The notes under the pieces: generated by a model
Databases searched by the model: none
Told to the model about the DNA's origin: nothing
Seen by the model: only the letters and a program-made list of their open reading frames with translations
Shown here: piece by piece, positions 24,664-34,844 of the stretch
Layout: each line of letters starts with the position of its first letter
Numbering within the stretch: the stretch's first letter is position 1
Source: Flavobacteriaceae bacterium
GTDB taxonomy: Bacteria > Bacteroidota > Bacteroidia > Flavobacteriales > Flavobacteriaceae
Length of the DNA: 64,000 nt
NCBI GenBank assembly: GCA_030683815.1
Contig: JAUXPJ010000005.1
Span: 62,001 to 126,000, forward strand
Reading direction: 5' to 3'
Made by a program: the position numbers and the translations under genes

Positions 24664-26763
24664 TTATTTCACCAATTCTTGTTGAATATTGGTCGGAACT
24701 TGTTCAAAGGAGGCAAACTTGGTGCTAAAAGTTCCCTTACCTTGTGATAATGAGCGCAAAGTAGTAGAAAAATTATGCAATTCAGCTTGCGGTGTTTTTG
24801 CTTTGATACGTTGATATCTGCCAACACTATCCATTCCAATAATAATCGATCTTCTTGCTTGTAAATCGGTCATTACATTCCCCATCATTTCTTCCGGAAC
24901 CAGCACTTCTAAATCGTTAATAGGTTCCATCAAACGTGGATTTGCATCAAGGAATGCAGCTTTAAAAGCGTGTGCGGCGGCAATTTTAAAGGAAATATCA
25001 TTAGAGTCAACGGCGTGCATTCTTCCGTCAAAAACCATCACTCGGATATCTCTGGCATAAGAACCGGTTAGTGGACCATCTTCCATCACTTCCATAATTC
25101 CCTTCAAAATAGATGGTAAAAAACGTGCGTCAATGACACCTCCAACGATACAGTTGTAGTAAATCAATTTTCCGCCCCAAGGCAAATTAATTTCTTCTTT
25201 TCCTCGGATGTTAAATCCGTCCGGCTCAGGCATATCTTGATAGTAAGGTTCAATTTTTAAGTGAACTTCGCCAAACTGACCCGATCCACCGGATTGTTTT
25301 TTGTGTTTATAACTTTGAGTTGATGCCCGCTGAATGGTTTCGCGGTAAACAACTTTCGGATTTTCATATTTTGCTTCAATATTGAAATTATTTTTCAAAA
25401 TCCAATCCAGCGCAGAAAGATGTAATTCACCCTGACAACTCAATAATAATTGTTTTGAATCATTAGAATATTTGGCTTTTAAAGTTGGATCTTGACTGTT
25501 AATTTTACGCAATACCTCTGATAATTTTTCATCATCACTTTTATTAACCGCAGAAATAGCTTTTATCAATCTAGGTTCCAGGTATTGAATTGGTTTTACA
25601 GTTACTTCATGACCTTTAGCTCTGAGCGTATCATTGGTTTCGGTATATTTTAATTTTAAAGTTGCACCAATATCTCCGGTACTTAATTTTTCAACGGGTT
25701 CGCGTTTTTTACCATCCATTATAAACAGTTGGTTAAGCACTTCTGTTTCTTCATTTCTAGAATTGATGAGCTTATCGTTCTGTCTTATTTCTCCTGATTT
25801 TACTTTAAAAAAGGTAATCTGACCCAAGTTGGGTTCGTGTAAAGTTTTAAATACAAATAAGGTAGTTGGCGCATCAACTTTGGATAAAATATCTTTTCCT
25901 TCAACGCTTTGTTCCATTTTATTATCTGCGGCTGCTGGTGCTACGTGATCAATGAAACCCATTAAACGACCTGTTCCCATATCATTGAGGGCAGAAACGC
26001 AGAAGACTGGATATAATTCACCGTTGATCATCCCTTTTTGAATTCCTTTGCGCATTTCTTCTTCATTCAAGGTTCCTTGCTCAAAGAATAATTCCATTAA
26101 CTCCTCATCGTTTTCGGCTGCTTTTTCAACCAATTCATTGTGTAATTTGTCTGCTATTTCGGCTTGGTCAGCGGGGATTTCTAATTTTTGTGGTTTTCCT
26201 CCATTTGAACCAAATTTGTACATTTTCATTTTTAAAACATCAATAATACATTGTGCACCACCAACAATGAGCGGATATTGTATTTTGACTGCATTTTTGC
26301 CCACTAAATTTACGATACTTTGAAAACTCATGTCAAAGTTGGCATTTTCATGATCAATCTGATTCACCACAAAAAGCGTTGGCTTATTAAATCGATTGAT
26401 ATAATTCCAAATAATTTCAGTTCCAGCTTCAACACCTTGTTGTGCATTGATTACCATTGCAATTGAATCAGCAACATGCATAGTTGATGCAATTTCTCCA
26501 ATAAAATCATCCAAACCGGGCGTATCTATAATATTGATTTTATAGTTTCGCCATTCGGTATGTAAAGGAGTTGCATATACACTTGCGCCGCGTTCGTGTT
26601 CTATCTCGTGGTAGTCTGCAATAGTATTATTGTCTTCAACTCTACCACGACGTTGCAGTAATCCAGCTTCAAAGAGCATAGTTTCGGCAAGGGTTGTTTT
26701 TCCACTATGATGGGCCCCTACAAAAGCTACATTTTTAATGTGTTTATCATCAAATACTTTCAT
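24664..26763 (-). CDS. Elongation factor G-like translational GTPase (EF-G paralogue)
   Basis: A 699-residue protein with EF-G domain order: GTPase (1 to about 275), beta-barrel domain II (about 295-390), and domains III, IV and V. P-loop GAHHSGKTT at 16-24, G3 DTPG near 80 and G4 NQID near 134. In switch I the usual RGIT is RGAS, and domain IV contains SYKHKKQSGGSGQFG. These traits place it in the EF-G-like paralogue group rather than the main translocase; such proteins may act in special translation conditions or ribosome recycling. The main fusA is not in the window. Single gene with a terminator. Confidence 0.9.
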   Translation of the reverse strand: MKVFDDKHIKNVAFVGAHHSGKTTLAETMLFEAGLLQRRGRVEDNNTIADYHEIEHERGASVYATPLHTEWRNYKINIIDTPGLDDFIGEIASTMHVADSIAMVINAQQGVEAGTEIIWNYINRFNKPTLFVVNQIDHENANFDMSFQSIVNLVGKNAVKIQYPLIVGGAQCIIDVLKMKMYKFGSNGGKPQKLEIPADQAEIADKLHNELVEKAAENDEELMELFFEQGTLNEEEMRKGIQKGMINGELYPVFCVSALNDMGTGRLMGFIDHVAPAAADNKMEQSVEGKDILSKVDAPTTLFVFKTLHEPNLGQITFFKVKSGEIRQNDKLINSRNEETEVLNQLFIMDGKKREPVEKLSTGDIGATLKLKYTETNDTLRAKGHEVTVKPIQYLEPRLIKAISAVNKSDDEKLSEVLRKINSQDPTLKAKYSNDSKQLLLSCQGELHLSALDWILKNNFNIEAKYENPKVVYRETIQRASTQSYKHKKQSGGSGQFGEVHLKIEPYYQDMPEPDGFNIRGKEEINLPWGGKLIYYNCIVGGVIDARFLPSILKGIMEVMEDGPLTGSYARDIRVMVFDGRMHAVDSNDISFKIAAAHAFKAAFLDANPRLMEPINDLEVLVPEEMMGNVMTDLQARRSIIIGMDSVGRYQRIKAKTPQAELHNFSTTLRSLSQGKGTFSTKFASFEQVPTNIQQELVK

Positions 26764-27380
26764 AGAATAAAAATTAAATTAATAAATAAGTTCCCCATAA
26801 ATATACAAATGTTATACTATTAAAGCATGACTTTTGTTAGCTTTTCAATTAAATTTATGGATTATTGATTAGGATATTAAATTTCACTGTTGATGTATGA
26901 AAATTTAACAATTTTGAAAGTGTAAAATATTTAATGGATGACGGAAAAATAATGAGAAATTAACAAAACCAGAGTTCGATTTAAAAAAATCATGTCAGTT
27001 CGAGGAATAATTTTTATACTAAAAAAAACAATATAAAATGACGTATGTGAGTTGTAAGCACTTCTAATTCCCCTCTTGTGAGAGTTTATCCCGATTTGGC
27101 GGGAGGTTAGGGGTGTGTTTTTTGATTTAATTAAATAATAGATACTCATACAATTAAACAAAAACGTCAATGGTAGTGGTTTTAAAAGAATGAAATTCTT
27201 TTAAAAGTATATCGAGAATAGTTTGAGTGTTCCAAATTTGTCAAAATCGTATCCAATACAACTAAATTGTTGGAAAAAAATATGTTTGATTGGCTAAAAT
27301 AAATGGTGGTTCAAATAAATTATTGATGGATTTTTTAACATTTCGTCCCTACGGGACTTTTATTCACTAACTTAATTTTT

Positions 27381-27410
27381 TGCTACCAACATATTGCCCC
27401 TACGGGGCAA
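27381..27410 (+). repeat. REP-like element: TGCTACC head plus GCCCC hairpin
   Basis: Head TGCTACCAACATAT (27382-27395 region) followed directly by the 7-bp hairpin TTGCCCC-TAC-GGGGCAA at 27394-27410. Confidence 0.8.
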
Positions 27411-27436
27411 ATAATCAATTAAATTTAAAAAAAACC

Positions 27437-27467
27437 AGCTCCTTTAGGAGCGATATATTGGTAGCAA
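27437..27467 (-). repeat. REP-like element, inverted: TGCTACC head plus GCTCC hairpin
   Basis: On the minus strand the head TGCTACCAATATATCG (plus-strand 27451-27466) is followed by the hairpin GCTCCT-AA-AGGAGC (27438-27451). It faces the element at 27381-27410. Confidence 0.8.
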
Positions 27468-27564
27468 TAGTTATATACATTGATGTTAAGCCCCGTAGGG
27501 GCGACATTTCATCGGCAATAAAGATGAAAGGATTTTCAATAATTTAAAATTAATCGAACTCAGG

Positions 27565-28572
27565 TTAAAAGATATTAACTTCAATCTCTAAATTGATGTC
27601 AAAAATTTCTTTAATAGCGATTTGAATTTCAGTGGCTAAGGATAAAATTTCTGCGCCAGTTGCATTCCCATAATTGACTAAAACCAAGGCCTGTTTTGAA
27701 TGGACTCCGGCATTTCCTTTTTTAATTCCTTTAAACCCGGCTTGTTCGATGAGCCAGCCGGCCGGAATTTTTACTTCAGTTTCAGAAACTGAATAATGTG
27801 GAATGGTAGGATATTTTTGTTGAAGCTCTTGAAAATGTTGGGTTGAAATGATAGGATTTTTAAAAAAACTGCCACCGTTTCCAATTGCTGACGGATTGGG
27901 AAGTTTACTTTCGCGTATCGCAATTACGGCATTTGAAATATCTTTTATGGCAGGATTTGAAATGTTATTTTTGATAAGTTCTTCATTTATAGATCCGTAA
28001 TCTACATGAAGTTGGTGATTTTTATGCTTGAGTTTGAAAATAACAGCAGTAATAATGTATTTTCCTTTTAGGTCTTTTTTAAAAATTGAATCCCGATATC
28101 CAAATTTACATTCGCTATTAAAAAACACCTTTTTTTGTAAAGTTAAAATTTCTAATGTTTCTACTTCATCAATAATATCTTTGACTTCAACGCCGTAAGC
28201 GCCAATATTTTGTATGGGAGAAGCTCCAACATTTCCCGGAATTAAAGAAAGATTTTCTAAGCCACCAAAATCATTTTCAATACACCACAAAACAAAAGAA
28301 TGCCATTCTTCTCCGGCAGAAACTTTCACAAATACATCATCATCAGAATAATTAAGAATATTGATTCCTTTTAAGTTAAGATGAATAACAAAAGGAACTC
28401 GTTCTTTAGTGAATAAAATATTGCTTCCGCCACCTAAAATAAAAAAAGAAGGAGTTTTTTGGATAACTTCTTTCAATTCATCCATGGATAATACTTCTGC
28501 AAATTGCTGAGCAATTGCATCAATACCAAAAGTATTAAATGGTTTTAGCGAAATATTTTTTTGGATATTCAT
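27565..28572 (-). CDS. murB: UDP-N-acetylenolpyruvoylglucosamine reductase
   Basis: A 335-residue type I MurB, the NADPH-dependent flavoenzyme that makes UDP-MurNAc for peptidoglycan. FAD-binding segments LGGGSNILF (about 46-54) and SLIPGNVGASPIQNIGAYG (about 112-130); catalytic region GYRDSIFK and GNGGSFFKNP with the proton-donating serine; C-terminal WLIEQAGFKG. The ATG at 28572 is preferred over a TTG codon directly before it. It follows the aminotransferase gene on the same strand but a strong hairpin lies between them. Confidence 0.96.
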   Translation of the reverse strand: MNIQKNISLKPFNTFGIDAIAQQFAEVLSMDELKEVIQKTPSFFILGGGSNILFTKERVPFVIHLNLKGINILNYSDDDVFVKVSAGEEWHSFVLWCIENDFGGLENLSLIPGNVGASPIQNIGAYGVEVKDIIDEVETLEILTLQKKVFFNSECKFGYRDSIFKKDLKGKYIITAVIFKLKHKNHQLHVDYGSINEELIKNNISNPAIKDISNAVIAIRESKLPNPSAIGNGGSFFKNPIISTQHFQELQQKYPTIPHYSVSETEVKIPAGWLIEQAGFKGIKKGNAGVHSKQALVLVNYGNATGAEILSLATEIQIAIKEIFDINLEIEVNIF

Positions 28573-28584
28573 CAAAGCGAAGAT

Positions 28585-28616
28585 AAAACAAGTAGCAAAA
28601 TTTTGCTACTTGTTTT
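28585..28616 (-). terminator. Terminator of the aminotransferase gene
   Basis: A perfect 16-bp palindrome (core ACAAGTAGCAAAA) between the aminotransferase stop and the murB start. It may pass some read-through into murB, for which I see no separate clear promoter. Confidence 0.7.
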
Positions 28617-28626
28617 GTACTATTTA

Positions 28627-29817
28627 TTATTTGTTATATTGTTCTAATGCAATTTTCAGCAATTCAACTGAACGAATTAATTCTTTCTGATTCAAAACAT
28701 AAGCAATTCGAACTTGCTTTTTTCCTTTTTCTTTGGAGGTGTAAAATCCGCTAGCGGGCGCTACCATTACCGTTTCATTTTGATGACTGAATTTCTCCAA
28801 CAACCATTGTGCAAAATCATCGGCATCATCAACAGGAAGTTCTACCATACAATAAAAAGCTCCTTTTGGCGTGGCAACTTTAACGCCTTCTATTGATTGT
28901 AACCCATCAATCAATGTTTTTCTGCGGGCAGCATATTCAGTAATTACTTCTTCAAAATAACTGTCTGGCGTGTCCAATGCCGCTTCCGCTGCAATTAATT
29001 CATAGGTTGGCGGACTCAATCTGGCTTGTGCAAAACGCAAAACTGAGGCAATTACTTCTTTATTTTTGGAAACCACACAACCAATTCTGGCGCCACACAT
29101 GCTGTATCTTTTAGAGACAGAATCAATCATAATGGCATGTTGGTCTAACCCGCTTTCTGCCATAACCGAATGAAATGTCAATCCATCATAAACAAATTCG
29201 CGGTACACTTCATCAGCAATTAAAAATAAATCGTGTTTTAACACTATATCTTTAAGCTTAGAAATTTCTTCTTTGGAATATAAATATCCGGTTGGATTTC
29301 CTGGATTACAAATTAAAATAGCTTTTGTTTTAGGAGTAATTAACTTTTCAAATTCTTCAATCGGAGGTAAAGCAAATCCTTCATCTAAAGTAGAAACAAC
29401 CGGTACAATTCTTAATCCGCTTGCTGTTGAAAAACTGTTGTAATTGGCATAAAATGGTTCCGGAATAATGATTTCATCACCAGCATCGGCAATACTTCCC
29501 AACGTAAATAATAAAGCCTCAGAACCACCGGTTGTAACAATGATATCTTGATGAGAAATCTCAATATGATGTTTTTTATAATAATGTGTAAGTTTAGTTC
29601 TGTACGTTTCTGAACCTTCAGAGCGCGCGTATTCCAATACTTTTAGATTTGAATTTTTAACAGCATCTAAAGCTACTTGAGGCGTAAAAATATCGGGCTG
29701 ACCGATATTTAAATGATAAACTTTTGTTCCTTGTTTTTTGGCTGTTTCTGCATAAGGAACCAATTTTCTGATGGGTGAGGCCGGCATAGCGGCTCCTTTT
29801 TTTGATATTTGAGGCAT
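28627..29817 (-). CDS. Class I/II aminotransferase (aspartate aminotransferase-like)
   Basis: A 396-residue fold-type I PLP enzyme. NIGQPD near 38, TTGGSEALLFTL near 95, NPGNPTG near 170, DEVYREFVYDG near 200 and the Schiff-base lysine in DSVSKRYSMCGARIG near 232-246. It belongs to the large aspartate/aromatic aminotransferase subgroup; aspartate to 2-oxoglutarate transfer is most likely, but the exact specificity cannot be read. Full length. Confidence 0.9.
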   Translation of the reverse strand: MPQISKKGAAMPASPIRKLVPYAETAKKQGTKVYHLNIGQPDIFTPQVALDAVKNSNLKVLEYARSEGSETYRTKLTHYYKKHHIEISHQDIIVTTGGSEALLFTLGSIADAGDEIIIPEPFYANYNSFSTASGLRIVPVVSTLDEGFALPPIEEFEKLITPKTKAILICNPGNPTGYLYSKEEISKLKDIVLKHDLFLIADEVYREFVYDGLTFHSVMAESGLDQHAIMIDSVSKRYSMCGARIGCVVSKNKEVIASVLRFAQARLSPPTYELIAAEAALDTPDSYFEEVITEYAARRKTLIDGLQSIEGVKVATPKGAFYCMVELPVDDADDFAQWLLEKFSHQNETVMVAPASGFYTSKEKGKKQVRIAYVLNQKELIRSVELLKIALEQYNK

Positions 29818-29963
29818 GATTTATGTGCATTTAGATTTAACTGCAAATTTGCGAAATATATTTGTGTTCAACTTAAATTATTGTTAAAAAGTGGGGGTAT
29901 TTTATAAATAATTATTGAATCCCCTTTATTTTTTTAGTACCTTCAATTATAATTGTTTTAAAT

Positions 29964-31310
29964 ATGACACTGTTAAAAAAAATCCTCATATACTGTTTTT
30001 TGTTTGTTGTTGCAGTCTCTCAGTTTTCCCTTCTGGCGCAATCAAAATTTGTCTTAAAAAGTAACTTAAAACATCAAAAAATAAATTTTAAGTTAAACAG
30101 TAATTTAATAATCATTCCGATTGAAATCAACGGAAAGGAATTGTCATTTATTTTAGATTCTGGCGTAAGTTCAACGATATTATTTAATTTAACAGCATCA
30201 GATTCGTTAGAGTTAAAAAATGTAGAGAAAATTATATTACAGGGATTAGGCGAAGGAGATGATGTTGAAGCACTTTTATCAAGAAGCAATCATTTTAGAA
30301 TTAAAAATATTCAAAATCAAAACCAGAATTTATATATCGTCATTAACAATAAAATTGACTTATCAGCGAAACTTGGTGAAACGATTCATGGTATCATTGG
30401 ATATGATTTATTAAAAGATTTTATCGTTCAAATTGATTATAAAAAAAAACAATTACATCTTTATGACCCATCAAAATATGTGTATAAAAAGTGTAATCAA
30501 TGTGAAGTTTTTAATTTAGAATTCAATAAAAATAAGCCTTATATTGATGCTTATGCTGCTGTTTTTAAAAATCAAAAACCGTTTCCCGTGAAATTGTTAA
30601 TCGATACCGGCGGAAGCGATGCGCTTTGGCTATTTGAAGACTCAAGAAAGGAAATTCAAAGTCCGCCATTAAATTTTTATGATTATTTAGGCGAAGGTTT
30701 AAGCGGCAGTATTTATGGAAAACGCAGCAGAATTCATCTTTTTAAAATTGGCAATTTTGAATTTAAAGAACCAACAGCTTCATTTCCGGACTCTACTTCT
30801 GTAGTTTTTGTAAAGACATTTAAAGAGCGTAACGGAAGTATTGGCGGGAAAATACTAAAAAGATTTAATGTGATTTTAGATTATCCAAATCAAAAAATAT
30901 CTCTTAAAAAAAATCAATATTTCAACGAACTATTTAATTACAATATGAGTGGGATTGAATTAGTACATCACGGTCAAATTTTAGTAAAAGAAAAAGAAAC
31001 TACTTTTTTTACAGTTGAACAGGGAGGGTTATCAGCAAAAAATGATGTAATTGTTATCTCTTATGATTATAAATATAAATTTAAACCAGCCTATAAAATT
31101 AATCAGATAAGAGAGGGTTCTCCGGCGTTTGAAGCAGGATTGATGAAAGATGATATTTTTGTCAGTATTAATGGAGAACCCGCCTATAAATACAAATTAG
31201 AAGAATTAACGTACTTTTTTTATCATAATGAGAACGATAAATTGAGAATTGAGGTAAAGAGAAACGGAATTTTGATGAAATTTGAATTTAGATTGAGGCG
31301 AATGTTTTAA
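29964..31310 (+). CDS. Retropepsin-like aspartic protease with C-terminal PDZ domain
   Basis: A 448-residue exported protein (signal peptide about 1-25, ending LLAQS). Two aspartic protease motifs, ILDSGVSST (Asp65) and LIDTGGSDA (Asp214), lie about 150 residues apart, suggesting two lobes in one chain. The C-terminal part (about 365-448) has the PDZ features INQIREGSPAFEAGLMKDD and VSINGEPAY. The protein probably acts in the periplasm or cell surface; its substrates are unknown. It diverges from the aminotransferase gene and ends at a strong terminator. Confidence 0.88.
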   Translation: MTLLKKILIYCFLFVVAVSQFSLLAQSKFVLKSNLKHQKINFKLNSNLIIIPIEINGKELSFILDSGVSSTILFNLTASDSLELKNVEKIILQGLGEGDDVEALLSRSNHFRIKNIQNQNQNLYIVINNKIDLSAKLGETIHGIIGYDLLKDFIVQIDYKKKQLHLYDPSKYVYKKCNQCEVFNLEFNKNKPYIDAYAAVFKNQKPFPVKLLIDTGGSDALWLFEDSRKEIQSPPLNFYDYLGEGLSGSIYGKRSRIHLFKIGNFEFKEPTASFPDSTSVVFVKTFKERNGSIGGKILKRFNVILDYPNQKISLKKNQYFNELFNYNMSGIELVHHGQILVKEKETTFFTVEQGGLSAKNDVIVISYDYKYKFKPAYKINQIREGSPAFEAGLMKDDIFVSINGEPAYKYKLEELTYFFYHNENDKLRIEVKRNGILMKFEFRLRRMF

Positions 31311-31316
31311 AAAAAG

Positions 31317-31344
31317 AATCACGCTAGAGGCGTGATTTTTTTTT
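31317..31344 (+). terminator. Terminator of the aspartic protease gene
   Basis: 8-bp stem AATCACGC-TAGAG-GCGTGATT followed by a T-run. It is a close variant of the CCACGC/GCGTGG terminators elsewhere in the window. Confidence 0.85.
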
Positions 31345-31346
31345 GA

Positions 31347-31796
31347 TTAATTCTGAGAAACGATGCTCGATTTTTTTTCTAAAACAACCTCATCGGCTTT
31401 ACTGACAATTCCTTTTAAACGCAACATTTTTTGCGGCTCACTGGCATTGGAGAAAACGGTAATTACCTTTGTAAATCCACCTAAAATAGCTGTATTATAA
31501 GCTATTTCAATTTCACCAGTTCCTCCCGGTTGAATAGCTTCTTTTGAATAACTTGGAACTGTACAGCCACAACTAGAACTTATAGATGTAATTAATAAAG
31601 CACTTTTTCCAACATTTTTGAATTTAAACTTACGAACACCATCAGCATTCTGATTTATCTTGCCATAATCAATGACATCAGTTTCAAATTGAAATACAGG
31701 AGCGTTAGGATCTGTTGCTATATCAGATTTCACCTCCTGAGCTTTTAACGATAAAACACTCACAAGGACAAGGAATGTTAAGATTATTTTTTTCAT
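31347..31796 (-). CDS. DUF1573 domain secreted protein
   Basis: A 149-residue protein with a signal peptide (about 1-19, ending LSLKAQ), followed by an immunoglobulin-like DUF1573 domain with FKFKNVGKSALLITSISSSCGCTVPSY. Such domains are frequent in Bacteroidota exported proteins; the function is unknown. I chose the ATG at 31796 because it begins a good signal peptide; the frame continues 21 codons upstream but without a signal-like start. It is convergent with the protease gene. Confidence 0.85.
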   Translation of the reverse strand: MKKIILTFLVLVSVLSLKAQEVKSDIATDPNAPVFQFETDVIDYGKINQNADGVRKFKFKNVGKSALLITSISSSCGCTVPSYSKEAIQPGGTGEIEIAYNTAILGGFTKVITVFSNASEPQKMLRLKGIVSKADEVVLEKKSSIVSQN

Positions 31797-31882
31797 GATT
31801 ACTTTTTTTAGAACGGTAAATTTAAATAATTTATTTTTCATTTTATATTTATTACGCACTTTTTAGTTAATTTGGAGAATTG

Positions 31883-31890
31883 TACATTTG
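31883..31890 (+). promoter_or_regulatory. valS promoter, -7 box TACATTTG
   Basis: Exact TAnnTTTG match 35 nt before the valS ATG; -33 element not clear. Confidence 0.55.
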
Positions 31891-31925
31891 CATCTTATAA
31901 AAATAAATCAAGATAAAACATACTC

Positions 31926-34556
31926 ATGAGTATTCCAACAAAATATAATCCGCAAGCAGTAGAACAAAAATGGTACCAATATTGGATGGAACACAACTAT
32001 TTTCATTCTGTTCCCAATGAAAAGAAACCCTATACCATTGTAATTCCACCTCCAAATGTTACCGGAGTATTGCATATGGGTCATATGTTGAATAATACCA
32101 TTCAAGATGTTTTAATTCGCCAAGCGCGATTGAAAGGATTGAACGCCTGCTGGGTTCCTGGTACTGATCATGCATCGATTGCTACTGAGGCAAAAGTAGT
32201 TGCTAAACTCAAAAATGAAGGAATAGAAAAAGAATCTTTAACAAGAGATGAATTCTTAAAACATGCTTGGGATTGGACTGGGAAACATGGCGGACTCATC
32301 TTGGAACAGCTTAAAAAATTGGGAGCATCCTGTGATTGGGAACGCACCAAGTTTACGATGGATAAAGAATTGAGTGAATCGGTTATCAAAGTTTTTGTCG
32401 ATTTATATAGAAAAGGTCAGATTTACAAAGGTTTCAGAATGGTTAATTGGGATCCTGAAGCCAAAACAACTCTTTCTGATGAAGAAGTAATTTATGAAGA
32501 AAAGCAAGGAAATTTATACTATTTAAAATATCAAGTTGAGGGAAGTAATGATTTTGTAACGATTGCTACAACACGACCAGAAACTATTTTAGGAGATACT
32601 GCTGTTTGTATCCATCCAAATGATGAAAGATACCATCATTTAAAAGGTAAAAAAGTAATGGTGCCTATTTGCAATCGGGTAATTCCAATTATTGAAGATG
32701 AATATGTGGATATGGAATTTGGAACAGGATGCTTAAAAGTAACTCCGGCGCACGATATCAATGACAAAATGTTAGGAGAAAAACATCAGTTAGAAATCAT
32801 CGATATTTTTAATGATGACGCCACTTTAAATCATTTCGGATTGCATTACCAAGGATTAGACCGTTTTGCAGTTCGTACGGCAATTACCAAAGAATTAGAA
32901 GAAAAAGGATATTTACAAAAGATTGAAAAACATTTACAACGTGTTGGAACTTCTGAAAGAACTAAAGCTGTAATTGAGCCAAGAATCTCAGCTCAGTGGT
33001 TTTTAAAGATGGAAGATTTGATAAAACCTGCCTTAAAAGCTGTTTTAGAAGATGAAGAAATTCAGTTTTTTCCAAAACATTATGTAAATACTTACAGACA
33101 TTGGTTAGAAAATATCCGCGATTGGAATATTTCTCGTCAGTTGTGGTGGGGACACCAAATTCCGGCGTATTATTTTGGCGATGGTGAAACTGATTTCGTT
33201 GTTGCCGAATCCAAAGAAGAAGCATTAATTTTAGCCAATGAAAAATCAACTGAAAAATTGACTTTAGCTGATTTGCGTCAGGATGAAGATGCTTTAGACA
33301 CTTGGTTTTCCTCTTGGTTGTGGCCTATTTCTGTTTTTGACGGCATCAGAAATCCGAATAATGAAGAAATAAATTATTACTATCCGACCAATGATTTGGT
33401 AACCGGACCCGATATTATTTTCTTTTGGGTAGCTCGTATGATTTTTGCCGGATACGAATTTAGAAATGAAAGACCATTCAAAAATGTTTATTTCACCGGA
33501 ATTGTACGCGATAAACAGCGACGCAAAATGTCTAAATCATTGGGAAACTCACCGGAACCCTTAGATTTAATTGATAAATATGGAGCTGATGGCGTAAGAG
33601 TCGGACTCTTATTAAGTTCTGCCGCCGGAAATGATTTATTGTTTGATGAAGATTTGTGTGAACAAGGCAGAAATTTTTCTACTAAAATTTGGAATGCATT
33701 CCGTTTGGTTCAAGGATGGGAAATATCAGAAATTATAGAACAACCGGAAGCTTCAAAAATTGCCATTGAATGGTATCAAAATAAGTTTCAACAAGTGTTG
33801 GAAGAAGTAGAAAAATCATTTGAAAATTATCGTTTATCAGAGGCCTTGATGAGTATTTATAAATTGATTTGGGATGATTTTTCTTCTTGGTATTTAGAGA
33901 TGATAAAGCCATCTTTTGGGCAACCCATCGATCAAAAAACGTATGATGCAACTATCGCTTTTTTTGAGTCAAATTTGAAATTATTGCATCCGTATATGCC
34001 ATTTTTAACCGAAGAAATTTGGCAACATATCAAAGTAAGAACACCGCAAGAGGCCTTAATTATTGCAAATTATCCAACAAAAGAAGTGATAAATCAGCAA
34101 ATAATAACAGATTTTGAAATGGCTGCAGAAGTAATTTCTGGTATCAGAACCATCAGAAAAGATAAAAATATTCCGTTTAAAGAAAGCATTGAAATTTCTT
34201 ATCTCAATCATGAAAAGACTTCAGATAAATTTAATCCGGTCATTATCAAAATGGGCAATTTAGCTGGGATTATAAAAGGAAAATCAAAAGTTGAAGGTGC
34301 TTTGAGTTTCAGGGTAAAATCTAATGAATATTTTATTCCTTTAACGGGTTCTATTGATATTGCATCAGAAATAGAAAAATTGACGCAAGAATTAATTTAT
34401 ACCGAAGGATTTTTAAAATCGGTACAAGCAAAACTTACCAATGAACGATTTGTTAATAACGCTCCTGAAAAAGTATTGGAGATTGAACGAAAGAAAGAAG
34501 CAGATGCTTTGGCCAAAATTGAAACCATTCATACGAGCTTAAAGGCATTTCAATAA
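31926..34556 (+). CDS. valS: Valyl-tRNA synthetase
   Basis: Class I synthetase of 876 residues. HIGH motif HMGH within [18 protein letters not shown] (about 38-55), the CP1 editing domain with [13 protein letters not shown] (about 215-227), KMSKS in [14 protein letters not shown] near 535, and the C-terminal coiled coil (about 810-870) typical of ValRS. Full length and ending at a hairpin terminator. Confidence 0.97.
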   Translation: MSIPTKYNPQAVEQKWYQYWMEHNYFHSVPNEKKPYTIVIPPPNVTGVLHMGHMLNNTIQDVLIRQARLKGLNACWVPGTDHASIATEAKVVAKLKNEGIEKESLTRDEFLKHAWDWTGKHGGLILEQLKKLGASCDWERTKFTMDKELSESVIKVFVDLYRKGQIYKGFRMVNWDPEAKTTLSDEEVIYEEKQGNLYYLKYQVEGSNDFVTIATTRPETILGDTAVCIHPNDERYHHLKGKKVMVPICNRVIPIIEDEYVDMEFGTGCLKVTPAHDINDKMLGEKHQLEIIDIFNDDATLNHFGLHYQGLDRFAVRTAITKELEEKGYLQKIEKHLQRVGTSERTKAVIEPRISAQWFLKMEDLIKPALKAVLEDEEIQFFPKHYVNTYRHWLENIRDWNISRQLWWGHQIPAYYFGDGETDFVVAESKEEALILANEKSTEKLTLADLRQDEDALDTWFSSWLWPISVFDGIRNPNNEEINYYYPTNDLVTGPDIIFFWVARMIFAGYEFRNERPFKNVYFTGIVRDKQRRKMSKSLGNSPEPLDLIDKYGADGVRVGLLLSSAAGNDLLFDEDLCEQGRNFSTKIWNAFRLVQGWEISEIIEQPEASKIAIEWYQNKFQQVLEEVEKSFENYRLSEALMSIYKLIWDDFSSWYLEMIKPSFGQPIDQKTYDATIAFFESNLKLLHPYMPFLTEEIWQHIKVRTPQEALIIANYPTKEVINQQIITDFEMAAEVISGIRTIRKDKNIPFKESIEISYLNHEKTSDKFNPVIIKMGNLAGIIKGKSKVEGALSFRVKSNEYFIPLTGSIDIASEIEKLTQELIYTEGFLKSVQAKLTNERFVNNAPEKVLEIERKKEADALAKIETIHTSLKAFQ

Positions 34557-34592
34557 TCAGAAAACCACGCTTTTTGCATGGTTTTCTGATTT
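34555..34592 (+). terminator. Terminator of valS
   Basis: Thirteen-bp inverted repeat (AATCAGAAAACCA / TGGTTTTCTGATT), overlapping the valS stop codon, with an inner CGC/GCA pairing. Another relative of the CCACGC hairpins. Confidence 0.75.
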
Positions 34593-34609
34593 ATAAAGGG
34601 AAATTAAAA

Positions 34610-34762
34610 TTATACTTTTTCGGTTGAAACTGTTTTGTGTATTGGAGTTGCATCACCCGTTAATCCGCAACCTTTACTACTACCTAATTTGTGGCTTGCT
34701 CCACACGATGAAAGCGCAATCATAAAAATAAATACTGCTAAAATTAAAACTACTTTTTTCAT
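34610..34762 (-). CDS. Small lipoprotein, 50 residues
   Basis: A short gene with a good lipoprotein signal: MKKVVLILAVFIFMIALSSC, lipid cysteine at 20. The mature part has only 30 residues and includes GASHKLG, SKGCGLTGDA and a basic end. The frame begins with ATG and the signal sequence is much better than chance would give in AT-rich DNA. Function unknown; the CG pair in the mature part suggests possible disulfide or metal binding. It lies between valS (convergent) and the nucleoside phosphorylase gene on the same strand. Confidence 0.75.
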   Translation of the reverse strand: MKKVVLILAVFIFMIALSSCGASHKLGSSKGCGLTGDATPIHKTVSTEKV

Positions 34763-34844
34763 AAAATTAAAATTCCATCGGTTAAACTTAAAATGATTTT
34801 TTGGTTTATTCTCAATTCTTAAACGCTAAAGTACTTAAAATATT

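Larger units (their letters stand above)
26764..27564. repeat. Repeat-rich intergenic region between the EF-G-like gene and murB
   Basis: 800 nt without a credible gene. From 27062 to 27118 there is an element CCCCTCTTGTGAG ... GGAGGTTAGGGGTGTG. From 27345 to 27502 there are four hairpins: GTCCC-TAC-GGGAC, TTGCCCC-TAC-GGGGCAA, GCTCCT-TT-AGGAGC and GCCCC-GTA-GGGGC. Two of these are joined to the head TGCTACCAAYATAT in opposite orientations. The rest is plain AT-rich sequence. A 79-codon minus frame at 26931-27170 is encoded mainly by the first element and is rejected. Confidence 0.8.

Noticed and set aside
26931-27170. 79-codon minus-strand frame in the large gap
   Set aside because: A third of it is encoded by the CCCCTC...TTAGGGG intergenic element; no promoter or family resemblance.
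27345-27502. Series of palindromes that might suggest a CRISPR array
   Set aside because: The palindromes differ from each other, spacing is irregular and no cas genes are near; they are REP-like elements.
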